Assembly: GCA_002315015.1 (NCBI GenBank)
Contig: DCEX01000003.1
Span: 3,824-67,823 of the forward strand
Length of the DNA stretch: 64,000 bases
Source of the DNA: Faecalibacterium sp. UBA1819
GTDB taxonomy: Bacteria; Bacillota; Clostridia; Oscillospirales; Ruminococcaceae
Direction: 5' to 3'
Both the position numbers and the translations under genes were made by a program. Positions 16,129-25,407 of the stretch are shown here, in pieces. Numbering within the stretch: position 1 is the stretch's first letter; every line of letters starts with the position of its first letter. The notes beneath the pieces are model-generated. The model did no database searches, was not told the DNA's origin, and saw only the letters and a program-made list of their open reading frames with translations.

Positions 16129-17336
16129 AATTTCTCACCGTCCTGAACGTCTTTCTCAAGCATTGCGCGGGGGCCTACCACCGCATTTTCACCGATGGTG
16201 ACATTTTCGCCTACAACGGCAACGCCCCATTTCTCCTTATCCTCTACCGACTCAGGTCTTGCACCCACACATGCGCCTTTTTTCACATGTACATTTTCTG
16301 CGATAATCGAATAAGCGATATGTGCGCCTTCTTCCACTACGGCACCCGGCATTAAAATAGACGATTCAATGATGGCGCCCTTTTTCACCTGAGAACCTGC
16401 GAACAGAATGCTGTTGGCCACTTCGCCTTCCACAACACAGCCCTCTGTAATCATGGAGTTATCCACTTTTGCGCCGGAGCTGATGTAATGTCCCGGGCGT
16501 CCTGCCGTGCGGGAATAAATTTTCCACTCAGGGTCCCACACATCCAATGCGACATTCGGATTGAGCAAATCCATATTTGCTTCCCACAGGCTGTCAATGG
16601 TTCCAACGTCTTTCCAATAACCCTCAAACGGGTAAGCAACCATCTTCTCACCGGCGCCGAGCATGTTCGGAATAATGTTTTTTCCGAAGTCATTGGAGGA
16701 AGTTTTGTCGGCCTCGTCTTCGGTTAAGTATTTGCGCAGCTTTTCCCAGGTGAAGATGTAAATACCCATGGAGGCCAGATTCGACTGCGGCTCCTTCGGC
16801 TTTTCTTCAAACTTTGTGATGGTGCTGTTTTCGTCCGCTGTCATAATGCCAAAGCGGGAAGCTTCTTCCCAAGGCACTTCCATTACGGCGATGGTGCAGT
16901 CGGCACCCTTTTCTTTATGGAAGTCCAGCATTTTTGCATAATCCATTTTGTAGATATGGTCGCCGGACAAAATCATCACATATTTCGGGTCGTAACGCTC
17001 GATAAAGTTGATATTTTGGTAAATAGCGTTTGCCGTGCCCTTATACCAGTCGGAACCGGTTGCCGTCTGATACGGCGGCAAAACATGCACACCGCCGTAG
17101 GTGCGGTCCAAGTCCCACGGCTGGCCGTTTCCGATGTACTCATTGAGCAGCAGCGGCTGATACTGTGTGAGTACGCCCACCGTGTCGATGCCGGAGTTTA
17201 CGCAGTTGGACAGCGGAAAGTCAATGATACGATATTTTCCGCCGAACGGTACAGCCGGTTTTGCCAGCTTTTTTGTCAGAGCGTACAAACGGGAACCCTG
17301 ACCCCCTGCTAAAAGCATTGCGATACATTCTTTCAT
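16122..17336 (-). CDS. glgC: Glucose-1-phosphate adenylyltransferase, catalytic subunit
   Basis: Makes ADP-glucose from ATP and glucose 1-phosphate, the committed step of glycogen synthesis. The 404-residue product has the intact nucleotide loop [14 protein letters not shown] (~8-21), [14 protein letters not shown], the sugar-phosphate motif FEEKPKEP, and a C-terminal beta-helix. ATG 17336 follows GGGGAG; an in-frame ATG 24 bases upstream has no ribosome site. It sits between glgB and glgD and overlaps glgD. Confidence 0.95.
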   Translation of the reverse strand: MKECIAMLLAGGQGSRLYALTKKLAKPAVPFGGKYRIIDFPLSNCVNSGIDTVGVLTQYQPLLLNEYIGNGQPWDLDRTYGGVHVLPPYQTATGSDWYKGTANAIYQNINFIERYDPKYVMILSGDHIYKMDYAKMLDFHKEKGADCTIAVMEVPWEEASRFGIMTADENSTITKFEEKPKEPQSNLASMGIYIFTWEKLRKYLTEDEADKTSSNDFGKNIIPNMLGAGEKMVAYPFEGYWKDVGTIDSLWEANMDLLNPNVALDVWDPEWKIYSRTAGRPGHYISSGAKVDNSMITEGCVVEGEVANSILFAGSQVKKGAIIESSILMPGAVVEEGAHIAYSIIAENVHVKKGACVGARPESVEDKEKWGVAVVGENVTIGENAVVGPRAMLEKDVQDGEKLW

Positions 17337-17395
17337 GTTTTTCTCCCCTTGTGGCGGCAAGGCATGGGCTGCCGCCGGATTTATTCTACCCCACC

Positions 17396-17419
17396 CGCTG
17401 CGGCATGTTTGCCGCAGCG
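17396..17419 (-). other. Intercistronic stem-loop between glgB and glgC
   Basis: Ten-base perfect arms CGCTGCGGCA/TGCCGCAGCG with a four-base loop. No T-run follows, so it is not a standard terminator. It may set the relative amounts of glgB and glgCDA mRNA. Confidence 0.6.
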
Positions 17420-17492
17420 AGGTAAAACCTAAAGATAAAAAGTATTTACAGCAAAGCCGCAGCTGGGCGGGCCTTCGCTGTGCGGCGCCCTG

Positions 17493-19772
17493 TTAGGGGG
17501 TCGCTTTTTTTGCCTTTGCAGGCGTCTTTTTCGCCGGCTTTTTTGTCGGCTGAGCCGGTGCCGCCTGAACCGTCTCTTTTTTATCGGGCACGGGTGCGGG
17601 TTTCTTTTCCGGCGCCGCTTGTTTCTCCGGCTGTGCTGCCGGCTTGGCCTGCACGGTTTTTGCCGCAGCGGGCTGTGCCTTTTTCGTGTTCTTTGCCGGT
17701 TTTTCCGCACTAGGCTTTGTTTTTGCGCTTGCTGCCGAAGTTGCTTCGGCGCTCGCTTGCGCTTTCACCGTTTCTTTTTTAGCTGCGGGCTTTTTTGCGG
17801 TTGTTTTTTTTTGCTCTTTTGCCTTTTTTTCAGCAGCGGACTCCCCCGCTTTTGCACGGGTAGCAGGCACTTTCAAGAAAAGCGCCGACATGGGGGGCAC
17901 ATCTACCGAAATGCTTTGTTCAAAGCCATGCATCGGCTTTTTGTGCGTGCGAATGGCCGCTGTGCCGATTCCGCCGCCGCCAAAGCGAAGATTGTCCGAA
18001 TTTAACAGCTCGTGATAAGTACCGGCCTTGGGAACACCAATTTTATAATCCTGTCTGCGGACGGGTGCAAAGTTGCAAACGCAAATTAACTGGTTGCCCT
18101 TTTTGTCTCTGCGCAGGAAAGCAATCACGCTCTGGGTGTTGTCGTCGGGGACAATCCACCGGAAGCCTTCCCAAGAATCATCCACTTCCCACAAAGCGGG
18201 TGTTTTGCAATACAGCTCGTTCAGCTCACGCACATATTCCTGCATTTGCACATGCTTATCATAATCCAAAAGCAGCCAATCGAGTTGTTTTGCTTCATTC
18301 CACTCAATAAACTGAGCAAACTCCTGGCCCATAAAGAGCAGCTTTTTACCGGGATGCGCCATCATGTAGCCGTACAGTGTACGCAAGCCTGCAAATTTCT
18401 GCTCGTAGTCGCCGGGCATTTTGTTGATCAAGCTGCACTTGCCGTGAACCACCTCATCGTGGCTGATGGGCAGCACAAAGTTTTCGCTGAACGCATAGAA
18501 GAAGCTGAAAGTGATTTTGTTATGGTTGCCCGAACGGAACAAGGGGTCGGTGCTGACATAGCTGAGCATGTCGTTCATCCAGCCCATATTCCACTTGAAG
18601 TTAAAGCCCAAACCGCCATCTGTAACCGGGTGGGAAACCTTCGGCCATGCCGTGCTTTCCTCCGCAATCATGAGCGCGTGCGGATGACGGGCAAACACCT
18701 CGGTGTTCAGCTTTTGCAAAAATGCAATGGCTTCAAGGTTTTCTTTTCCGCCGTCTTTATTCGGAGCCCATTCGCCGTCGCGGCGGTTATAGTCGAGATA
18801 CAGCATACTGGCCACCGCATCCACGCGCAAGCCGTCAATATGGTACTCCTCCAGCCAGAACAGCGCATTGGAAATTAAGAAGCTCTGCACCTCGCCGCGG
18901 CCATAGTCAAACACCATGGTTCCCCACTCTTTGTGTTCTGCACGCAGCGGGTTTTGATCTTCATAGCAGTTTGTTCCGTCAAAACGATACAAACCAAAGG
19001 CATCCTTGGGGAAATGCGCAGGAACCCAGTCCATGATCACGCCGATGCCCGCCTGGTGGCAATAATCCACAAAATATTTAAAATCATCAGGTGTGCCGTA
19101 ACGGCTGGTGGGGGCAAAGTAGCCCGTCACCTGATAGCCCCAGCTCCCGTCAAAGGGATACTCCATCACCGGCAGCAGCTCCACATGAGTGTAGTTCATG
19201 TGTTTCAGGTAGGGAACCAGCTCCTGTGCCAATTTGCGGTAATCGTAAGGATTGCCGTCCTCATAAGTACGCCAGCTTCCCGCGTGCATTTCGTAAATAT
19301 TCATAGCCGACTGGATGGGGTTTTTCTTGGCTTTTTCATTGTTCCAAGCATCATCGTGCCACTCATAGCCGGACAAATCGTAAATCTTGCTGCAATTGGC
19401 CGGGCGCGTTTCCGCGTGGAACGCATAGGGGTCGGCTTTGAACAGCAGCTCATCGTCCTGCGTGGTAATGCAGTATTTGTAGATGTCAAACTGAGCCAAT
19501 CCAGCCACCCAGCACTCCCAAATACCGCCTTCAGGGTCGATGTTTCTCATGGGTGTTGCACCCGGCACCCAGCTGTTGAAATCGCCCACTACACTGACCG
19601 ATTTCGCCCGCGGAGCCCATACGCGAAAGCATACGCCGGTGCTTTCCCCTCTGGTTTCAAAGTGAGCGCCGAAAAAGCGCTGTGCCTCAAAGTTATTTCC
19701 CTGCTTGAACAAATAAATAGGAACTTCATGCTCGCGCTGAAAGTCCGTTGTCACCGTCTTTGTCTTTTTCAA
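17493..19772 (-). CDS. glgB: 1,4-alpha-glucan branching enzyme, GH13, with histone-like C-terminal tail
   Basis: Creates alpha-1,6 branches in glycogen. After a short N-terminus come a CBM48 domain (~30-130, [18 protein letters not shown]), the GH13 barrel with nucleophile Asp in [10 protein letters not shown], the acid Glu in IAEESTAW and the third acid in SHDEVVHG, then the C-terminal sheet ending near residue 635. A ~125-residue tail of Ala, Lys, Pro, Thr and Glu follows, rich in AKKP and PAAKK-like words; this is not normal for GlgB. The chosen start is TTG, 9 bases after AAAAGGAGG; an upstream ATG giving 798 residues has no ribosome site. First gene of the glg operon. Confidence 0.94.
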   Translation of the reverse strand: MKKTKTVTTDFQREHEVPIYLFKQGNNFEAQRFFGAHFETRGESTGVCFRVWAPRAKSVSVVGDFNSWVPGATPMRNIDPEGGIWECWVAGLAQFDIYKYCITTQDDELLFKADPYAFHAETRPANCSKIYDLSGYEWHDDAWNNEKAKKNPIQSAMNIYEMHAGSWRTYEDGNPYDYRKLAQELVPYLKHMNYTHVELLPVMEYPFDGSWGYQVTGYFAPTSRYGTPDDFKYFVDYCHQAGIGVIMDWVPAHFPKDAFGLYRFDGTNCYEDQNPLRAEHKEWGTMVFDYGRGEVQSFLISNALFWLEEYHIDGLRVDAVASMLYLDYNRRDGEWAPNKDGGKENLEAIAFLQKLNTEVFARHPHALMIAEESTAWPKVSHPVTDGGLGFNFKWNMGWMNDMLSYVSTDPLFRSGNHNKITFSFFYAFSENFVLPISHDEVVHGKCSLINKMPGDYEQKFAGLRTLYGYMMAHPGKKLLFMGQEFAQFIEWNEAKQLDWLLLDYDKHVQMQEYVRELNELYCKTPALWEVDDSWEGFRWIVPDDNTQSVIAFLRRDKKGNQLICVCNFAPVRRQDYKIGVPKAGTYHELLNSDNLRFGGGGIGTAAIRTHKKPMHGFEQSISVDVPPMSALFLKVPATRAKAGESAAEKKAKEQKKTTAKKPAAKKETVKAQASAEATSAASAKTKPSAEKPAKNTKKAQPAAAKTVQAKPAAQPEKQAAPEKKPAPVPDKKETVQAAPAQPTKKPAKKTPAKAKKATP

Positions 19773-19868
19773 CTTCGACTTCCTCCTTTTGACACTTTCT
19801 CCCCCCGGAGAAACGTGCTGACTCGTTCGATTAAAAAGCCGTCGAAAACAATGCTTCTTATACTTATA

Positions 19869-19897
19869 ATAATACTCATTTTCTGCCAATTTTTCAA
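19869..19897 (-). promoter_or_regulatory. Promoter of the glgBCDA operon
   Basis: TTGAAA, a 17-base spacer and TATTAT on the minus strand. Transcription would start about 90 bases before the TTG start of glgB. Confidence 0.65.
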
Positions 19898-20110
19898 CAC
19901 TTTTCTGTATTATATATTCAAACGCATAGCAAAAAATCCCTGATTATTTAGTCATTTTTCACAATAAACCCTGAAAAAAGCTTTTCTCTCGATATTTTTG
20001 CAAAAAATATGTCTCTTTTTCCCAATTTTTTTTCAAAGTGTTTGTTAAAAAAATATTCAAAAAAAGGAAAAGAACTGTTTTCTTTCTTCTTTTTTTTTGC
20101 TATTTATGCG

Positions 20111-20160
20111 AAAAGAGCCACTTTTTTTTGTAAAAAAGTGACTCTTTTATTTTATTTTTG
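20111..20160. terminator. Intrinsic terminator-like hairpin, probably bidirectional
   Basis: Sixteen-base arms with one mismatch (AAAAGAG... and ...CTCTTTT) and a five-to-six-base loop, followed on the plus side by a T-rich stretch. On the minus strand it lies downstream of the folate enzyme gene. Confidence 0.55.
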
Positions 20161-20230
20161 TGCACATTGCCGGAAAGGCTTTTCCTCTTTTTTACAACAA
20201 GAGAGCCTTCCGAAGCAATGCGCACAAAAA
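20155..20230. repeat. Long imperfect inverted repeat (about 33-base arms)
   Basis: The left arm (TTTTTGTGCACATTGC...) and the right arm (...GCAATGCGCACAAAAA) pair over about 33 bases with few mismatches around a short loop. It lies just after the stop of the folate enzyme gene. It may act as its terminator or be a small palindromic repeat of the genome. Confidence 0.6.
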
Positions 20231-20243
20231 TTCTGATTCTGTT

Positions 20244-20861
20244 TTAAGGCGTGGTACCATTTTCCGAACGCGGTTCCACGCGCACCATTCCGCTTTGTGT
20301 CACAATGCGATGAAAGCGGTAATCTGTTTTTCCGGCGGGCAGCGTTTCACAAAGCATTTTTTCGTTGCAAAGCACCACGCAATAGCAGCGCGAAGAAAGT
20401 TTTGGCATAAAGCGGTCATAATAGCCGCCGCCATGGCCCAGCCGTGTGCCGTCTTTTGCAGCTGCCAAACACGGCGCCGCGCAAAAATCAATCTCCTGCT
20501 CTGATACAACAGGGGTGTCTTCTTTCGGCTCCAAAATTCCGAACAATCCGGGTTTCAAGTCGTCGAGAGAGGTAATTTCCCTTGCCTCCATCTGTCCTTT
20601 TCCCAAGCAAAGAGGCACACAAAGACGCTTGCCATCGTCGAGCACCTGCTGCAAAAAGGGAATGGTGTCCGGCTCTTTCTTGGTGGAAACAAAGCAGAAC
20701 ACAACACGCGCCATCCGATAAGCATTGCTCTGGCGCAAATAGGTCAGCATTGCCTGACCGGCCTCGTGGTTTTCTTCTTCGGTAATCGTGCTCAAACGCC
20801 GCTTAATGGCAGCGCGTGCCAACCGTTTTTCCTTCATGCTTTCCGCTTCTTTTTTCAACAT
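20244..20861 (-). CDS. fau: 5-formyltetrahydrofolate cyclo-ligase
   Basis: ATP-dependent conversion of 5-formyl-THF to 5,10-methenyl-THF, returning a storage folate to one-carbon metabolism. The 205-residue product has the family's N-terminal KRLARAAIKRRL helix, the FCFVSTKKEPDT segment and the C-terminal nucleotide loop LGHGGGYYDRFM (~147-158). It starts 7 bases after the stop of the glycosyltransferase gene, with AGGAG 9 bases before ATG, so it is the last gene of the polysaccharide transcript. The link to that pathway is only positional. Confidence 0.93.
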   Translation of the reverse strand: MLKKEAESMKEKRLARAAIKRRLSTITEEENHEAGQAMLTYLRQSNAYRMARVVFCFVSTKKEPDTIPFLQQVLDDGKRLCVPLCLGKGQMEAREITSLDDLKPGLFGILEPKEDTPVVSEQEIDFCAAPCLAAAKDGTRLGHGGGYYDRFMPKLSSRCYCVVLCNEKMLCETLPAGKTDYRFHRIVTQSGMVRVEPRSENGTTP

Positions 20862-20867
20862 AGCTCG

Positions 20868-22661
20868 TCACTCCTTTGGCAAAACATCATTTTCGGAAAA
20901 ATCTTCTCTGTCCAACGTCAAGTTGGGGTTGTAGAACGGGTCGCACAACAGCCCTTGCCGCGTGTGCTTTTGTTCCAGCCGTGCCCGCTCCCGGTCAAAC
21001 CGCGCTTTTGCTTCTCCTTTCACATCCAGCCCTCTGCTTTTCGATTCGTGATGATACAAAACCGCGTAAGGAGTATATAAAATGCGATAACCGGCATCGC
21101 GTACACGCAAACAAAAATCAACGTCATTAAACGCTACCTGAAAGGCTTCATCCAAGCCGCCCACTTCGTCATAAACTTTCGCGGGACACAGCAGACACGC
21201 TGCTGTCACCGCCGAAAAATTCTGCACAGTTGCCAGGCGGAACATATAGCCGGAAGCCTCTTTTCTTGCATACTTGTGGCTGTGTCCGGCAAACCCGCCA
21301 AGGCCCGTCACCACACCCGCATGCTGCACGGTGTCATCGGGATACAAGAGCTTTGCCCCCACCATTCCGACCCCCGGCTGCACACACAAAGAAAGCATTT
21401 CTTTCAGCCAGCCGCCGTCGATGACTTCAATATCATTATTAAGCAGCAGCAAATATTCTCCGTTTGCATAGGTGCGTCCAAAGTTATTGATGGCCGAGAA
21501 ATTAAACCCGCCTTGATACTGCACCACGCGCAAGTTTTGATGCTGTTTTTGAATGGTATCGTAATAATCCAACGTTTCTTTTTCGGTAGAGTTGTTCTCA
21601 ATGACAATCACTTCAAAGCGGACGCCGATGGTTTTTTCATAAAGCCCGGTGAGCAGCTTGGAAAGGTCCTCGACATGGTCTTTGTTGGGAATTAAGATGG
21701 AAACCAGCGGGTCGCCTTCTATTGCATATTCCACTTTATAGGTAGACGGGAACAACCCATCCGTTACACTTCCCTTTGCCCCGATACGCTCCAGATGAGC
21801 GGCAATGGCACGCTTAGCGGCCTGGGCAACATAGGGTTTGGCTTCGGTTCCCGATGCCGTTGAAGCGGCATGAACCCGCCAGAAGTACAGCACTTTCGGA
21901 ATATGAACCGGTGTTGTTTTTTCACTCAAGCGCAAAAAGAGATCATGGTCTTGACTGCCGTCACACGCAGGGTTTAAGCCGCCTGCCTGCCAAAACAAAT
22001 CGGTTTGAAATACGGCTAAATGACAGATATAATTGCAGCAGTTCAAATAATCCGGGGCAAAATCCGGCTTAAAGTGGCCGACATGTGCCTTTTTAATACT
22101 GGTGAAAAACAGCGCTTCATCACTGTACAGAAACAAAGCACCGCTTTCAGAAATCGCCTTTCCCATTTCAAAAATGGCATTTGGGCTTAAAACATCGTCG
22201 TGGTCGAGCAAGGCAAGATAGCTGCCGGACGCCAAACGTGCGGCTTCATTTGTATTGGCGGCAATGCCGCTGTTATCAATTTTAGAATAGTGAATGCGGC
22301 TGTCCCCGAGCGATTCCAGATACTGTCGGCGCTCGGCATTGCCGTCGTTAGAAGCATCTGCCAGACACAGCTCCCACCGCGGGCAAGACTGTGCCAAAAC
22401 ACTTTCCACCATTTCTTTCAAAAACGGCATTGGCGTATTGTAAAGAGGGACACAAATAGAAATGATTGGAAAAGCGGAGGTATCGGCTGCGCGCTGACGT
22501 TCCAGCACTTGTGATGAGGGCAAAAAGCGCCCTTTTTTGCTTTTCAGGCGCCGCTTTGCAAAGCCCGCCGCGCGGCTCATCGTTTGACCAAAGCCCTCCT
22601 CCTGCACCATCTTACAAAAAACCTGTGCCAGCTCTTTCGTGCGTTTCCACCTGAGATTCAC
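20868..22661 (-). CDS. Tandem-domain family 2 glycosyltransferase
   Basis: Cytoplasmic GT-A enzyme with 597 residues and two GT2 domains in a row. Domain 1 starts near residue 75 (PIISICVPLYNTP) with the motif LLDHDD; domain 2 starts near 320 (DPLVSILIPNKDH) with ENNSTEKET and LLLNNDIEV. Such double GT2 enzymes often build rhamnose-containing or other repeat-unit polymers. The start is GTG after AGGTGA. It is a close paralogue of the next upstream gene (22762-24624) and lies in a cluster with an exporter and RfbC. Sugar donor and acceptor cannot be read from the sequence. Confidence 0.88.
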   Translation of the reverse strand: MNLRWKRTKELAQVFCKMVQEEGFGQTMSRAAGFAKRRLKSKKGRFLPSSQVLERQRAADTSAFPIISICVPLYNTPMPFLKEMVESVLAQSCPRWELCLADASNDGNAERRQYLESLGDSRIHYSKIDNSGIAANTNEAARLASGSYLALLDHDDVLSPNAIFEMGKAISESGALFLYSDEALFFTSIKKAHVGHFKPDFAPDYLNCCNYICHLAVFQTDLFWQAGGLNPACDGSQDHDLFLRLSEKTTPVHIPKVLYFWRVHAASTASGTEAKPYVAQAAKRAIAAHLERIGAKGSVTDGLFPSTYKVEYAIEGDPLVSILIPNKDHVEDLSKLLTGLYEKTIGVRFEVIVIENNSTEKETLDYYDTIQKQHQNLRVVQYQGGFNFSAINNFGRTYANGEYLLLLNNDIEVIDGGWLKEMLSLCVQPGVGMVGAKLLYPDDTVQHAGVVTGLGGFAGHSHKYARKEASGYMFRLATVQNFSAVTAACLLCPAKVYDEVGGLDEAFQVAFNDVDFCLRVRDAGYRILYTPYAVLYHHESKSRGLDVKGEAKARFDRERARLEQKHTRQGLLCDPFYNPNLTLDREDFSENDVLPKE

Positions 22662-22699
22662 GGGTGTTCACCTGCCTGTTCCGGCTTTCGCCTGAATAT

Positions 22700-22734
22700 A
22701 GAAAAAGAAAAGGAGAGGTTTCTTTCTCCTTTTC
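22700..22734 (-). terminator. Intrinsic terminator or attenuator between the two GT2 genes
   Basis: Ten-base perfect arms GAAAAGGAGA/TCTCCTTTTC, then TTTTTC on the minus strand. It would reduce transcription of the second GT2 gene and fau relative to the upstream genes. Confidence 0.6.
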
Positions 22735-22761
22735 CAGTGGGATTTACGGGAACGCTGTTTT

Positions 22762-24624
22762 TCAGCGCCAGCCGTAATTTTCATAAAGCAATGTCAAATG
22801 CGGGTTGTAATAGGGGTCGCCTTTTTCCATCAGCTCGCGGTACTTGTGGACAAAACACGCCTTTTCCCGTTCATAGCGCTGCTGTTTTTCGCCGCCCGAT
22901 TTCGTATCGTCACCGCGGCTTTTTGATTCGTAATGCACTCCGGCGGCAAACGGCGTCATCACATTCAAAAGCCCATGGCCGCGCAGCCGCAGACAGAAGT
23001 CTACATCGTTGTAGGCTACGGCAAAATTGGTTTCATCCAAACCGCCCGCCGCACGATACAGCTCTGTTTTCACCATCAGACACGCACCGGTGACAGCGCT
23101 CATATTCTGCGTCGTTGCCAAGCGGTACATATCGCCCGCACTTTCGGCAGGATGCCCTTTGTGATTATGCCCCGCCGAGCCGCCCAGCCCAATGAAAACA
23201 CCGGCGTGCTGCACGGTTCTGTCCGGGTAAATCAGCTTGGCTCCCACCGCACCGACATCCGCACGCTGGGCATAACTGAGCATTTCGCGCAAAAAGTCGG
23301 GTGTTGTCATTTCCACATCATTATTCAGCAGCAGCAGATACTCGCCGTTTGCGTGCTGTGCGCCGAAATTGTTAATGGCAGAAAAATTAAACGCACCCTC
23401 GTAACGAATGACCCGCAAATCAGAAAGCGCATGAGTGATTTTTTGATAAAAATCAAACGTTTCCTGTTCGGTGGAGTTATTTTCAATAATCACAACTTCC
23501 ATATTGCGCCAGCCGCTGTTGCGGTAAAGCGCCGCCAAGCACCGGTGCAAATCCTGCACATGGTCTTTGTTGGGAATGAGCACGGTCACCAAGGGATTTC
23601 CCTGCACTTCATAACGGGTGCGGTAAGCACCGGGACATCCCTGAATGGGCTCTACCGTTCCACGCAGGCCGACACGGTTCAAATGCTCTTGCACCGCAGC
23701 CGCCCCTGCTTGCAGCGCCTGCGGCTTGACAGACATATCACTGGCAGTTGACTGCCCGTGCCGCCGCCAATAGTACAGCACCTTCGGCACATGGACAATG
23801 CGCTGTGCTTTTTCCGTCAGGCGCAGAATCAAATCGTAATCCTGTGCCCCGTCCATCGCGGAACGCTCGCCGCCTGTCTGCGTCAAAAGCGCTTTGCGGA
23901 ACACCAGAAAGTGCGTGATGTAATTGCACCCGCGCAGCGTGTCGGGGGAATAATCCGGCTTAAAGTGGTATTCACACAAGTGCTTTAGCTTTGCGTCCAA
24001 AACAATTTCATCGGAATACAGCATATCTGCGCCGGTTTCGTTAATGGTTCGCACCATTTCATACAAAGCACTGGGAGAAAGCGCATCGTCGTGATCCAAC
24101 AGGGCAATATATTCGCCCTGTGCCTCTGCCATACCGATATTGGTATTTTCGCTGATGCCGTTGTTTTTGGCAATGCGGCAATAGCGAATGCGTTTATCCC
24201 GCTGACGTGCAGTATATTTCCCCAAAGCGCGAAAACGCGGATCGGAAGCGTCCACCAGCACCAGCTCCCAATTTTGATAGCTTTGTGCTTTTACGCTTTT
24301 GATCAGCTGGCGAAAAAACTTCATTGGGGTGTTATACACCGGAACGACAATGCTCACCAGCGGCATGTACTGCATCTGCTGGGCTTTTTGCGCGCGAAGC
24401 TCTCGTTTCAGCGGCAAATCGGCACGAAAGCGCCAATCCTCGCCGCTCGTTGCCAAATTGATGCGATAGCTGATTTCCCGAAACACGGCTTCGGCGCCGC
24501 GCTGTTTCCAGCAAGCCACACCGCGCTTTAACAACCCGGCACTGTGGGCAGGGTTTGCCACACGGCCTACCATTTTACCAAAGGAATCCCGTTCTTGCGT
24601 CTGGTTTTCACCGCTCAAAGACAT
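22762..24624 (-). CDS. Tandem-domain family 2 glycosyltransferase
   Basis: Paralogue of the 20868-22661 gene with 620 residues and the same layout: a basic N-terminal region of ~90 residues, GT2 domain 1 from ~95 (PLVSIVVPVYNTP, LLDHDD) and GT2 domain 2 from ~345 (PLVTVLIPNKDH, ENNSTEQET, LLLNNDVEM). Both carry the DXD-like acidic motifs in each half. ATG follows GGAAGGAG. It starts 29 bases after the exporter ATPase stop. Together the two proteins give four GT-A domains, enough for a multi-sugar repeat. Donor sugars are unknown; rhamnose is suggested by RfbC. Confidence 0.88.
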   Translation of the reverse strand: MSLSGENQTQERDSFGKMVGRVANPAHSAGLLKRGVACWKQRGAEAVFREISYRINLATSGEDWRFRADLPLKRELRAQKAQQMQYMPLVSIVVPVYNTPMKFFRQLIKSVKAQSYQNWELVLVDASDPRFRALGKYTARQRDKRIRYCRIAKNNGISENTNIGMAEAQGEYIALLDHDDALSPSALYEMVRTINETGADMLYSDEIVLDAKLKHLCEYHFKPDYSPDTLRGCNYITHFLVFRKALLTQTGGERSAMDGAQDYDLILRLTEKAQRIVHVPKVLYYWRRHGQSTASDMSVKPQALQAGAAAVQEHLNRVGLRGTVEPIQGCPGAYRTRYEVQGNPLVTVLIPNKDHVQDLHRCLAALYRNSGWRNMEVVIIENNSTEQETFDFYQKITHALSDLRVIRYEGAFNFSAINNFGAQHANGEYLLLLNNDVEMTTPDFLREMLSYAQRADVGAVGAKLIYPDRTVQHAGVFIGLGGSAGHNHKGHPAESAGDMYRLATTQNMSAVTGACLMVKTELYRAAGGLDETNFAVAYNDVDFCLRLRGHGLLNVMTPFAAGVHYESKSRGDDTKSGGEKQQRYEREKACFVHKYRELMEKGDPYYNPHLTLLYENYGWR

Positions 24625-24652
24625 TCGCTCCTTCCCTGCATCCGCACAGGCG

Positions 24653-25390
24653 TCACGCCTGCCCTTCCAGCGCCTTGTAAGCGTCGCACACCGTCTGCAC
24701 GTCGCCCGTCATGCGCACACGACCCTTTTCCAGCCATGTAACGCGGTTGCAAAGGCGCTCAATCTGATCAATGGAATGGCTGACTAAAATGACGGTTGTT
24801 CCGCCGCCCATCAGCTCATTCATGCGCTTTTCACACTTTTCCTGAAACAAAAAGTCGCCCACAGACAAAATTTCGTCTGCAATCAAAACGTCCGGTTTTG
24901 TGACGGTGGCAATAGAAAACGCGATGCGCGACACCATACCGGAGGAGTAATTTTTGAGCGGTACATCCAAAAAGTCGCGCAGCTCACTAAACTCTACAAT
25001 TTCATCAAATTTGGAATCAATGTATTTCGGCGTCATACCAAGCACTGTGCCGTTAAGATAAATATTTTCACGCGCGGTTAAGTCCATATCAAAGCCCGCT
25101 CCAAGCTCAATCAACGGGGCAATGGTGCCATGCACTACCGTGCTGCCCTGCGAGGGCTTAAACACACCGGAAATCACTTTCAAAAGAGTGGATTTTCCCG
25201 AACCGTTCAAGCCGATTAGGCCGTAGCAGTCCCCTTTTTCCACATCGAAAGAAACGTCGCGCAGGGCATAAAATTCTTCAAACTGAAGCTTTCCCTGTAC
25301 GGCGGCCAAAAAGTATTCTTTCAAGCTTTCGTGCTTTTCCTTTGCCATATTAAAGCGCATGGATACGTTGCGCACTTCAATCATATTCAT
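24653..25390 (-). CDS. Polysaccharide ABC exporter ATPase (Wzt/TagH type, short form)
   Basis: Powers export of a lipid-linked glycan with the permease encoded just upstream. The 245-residue protein has the Wzt-type N-terminus (MRFNMAKEKHESLKEYF), Walker A GLNGSGKST (~58-66), a Wzt/TagH-style signature segment LKNYSSGMVSRIAFS, Walker B DVLIADEI and the family hallmark LSVGDFLFQEKCEKRM. The C-terminal carbohydrate-binding domain of long Wzt proteins is absent, which fits systems that do not need end-cap recognition. Confidence 0.92.
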   Translation of the reverse strand: MNMIEVRNVSMRFNMAKEKHESLKEYFLAAVQGKLQFEEFYALRDVSFDVEKGDCYGLIGLNGSGKSTLLKVISGVFKPSQGSTVVHGTIAPLIELGAGFDMDLTARENIYLNGTVLGMTPKYIDSKFDEIVEFSELRDFLDVPLKNYSSGMVSRIAFSIATVTKPDVLIADEILSVGDFLFQEKCEKRMNELMGGGTTVILVSHSIDQIERLCNRVTWLEKGRVRMTGDVQTVCDAYKALEGQA

Positions 25391-25407
25391 GTGGCAGCCA
25401 TCCTCTC

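Larger units (their letters stand above)
19773..20243. other. 471-base AT-rich intergenic region between the folate enzyme gene and glgB
   Basis: No convincing gene. It contains the glg promoter, a T/A-rich desert, an imperfect hairpin at 20111-20148 and a longer imperfect inverted repeat at 20155-20230. A 75-codon plus-strand frame (20009-20236) is Phe/Lys-rich low-complexity sequence without a ribosome site and overlaps both hairpins. Confidence 0.65.

Noticed and set aside
20009-20236. A 75-codon Phe/Lys-rich open frame
   Set aside because: Low-complexity translation of T/A runs, no ribosome site, and it overlaps two hairpins.
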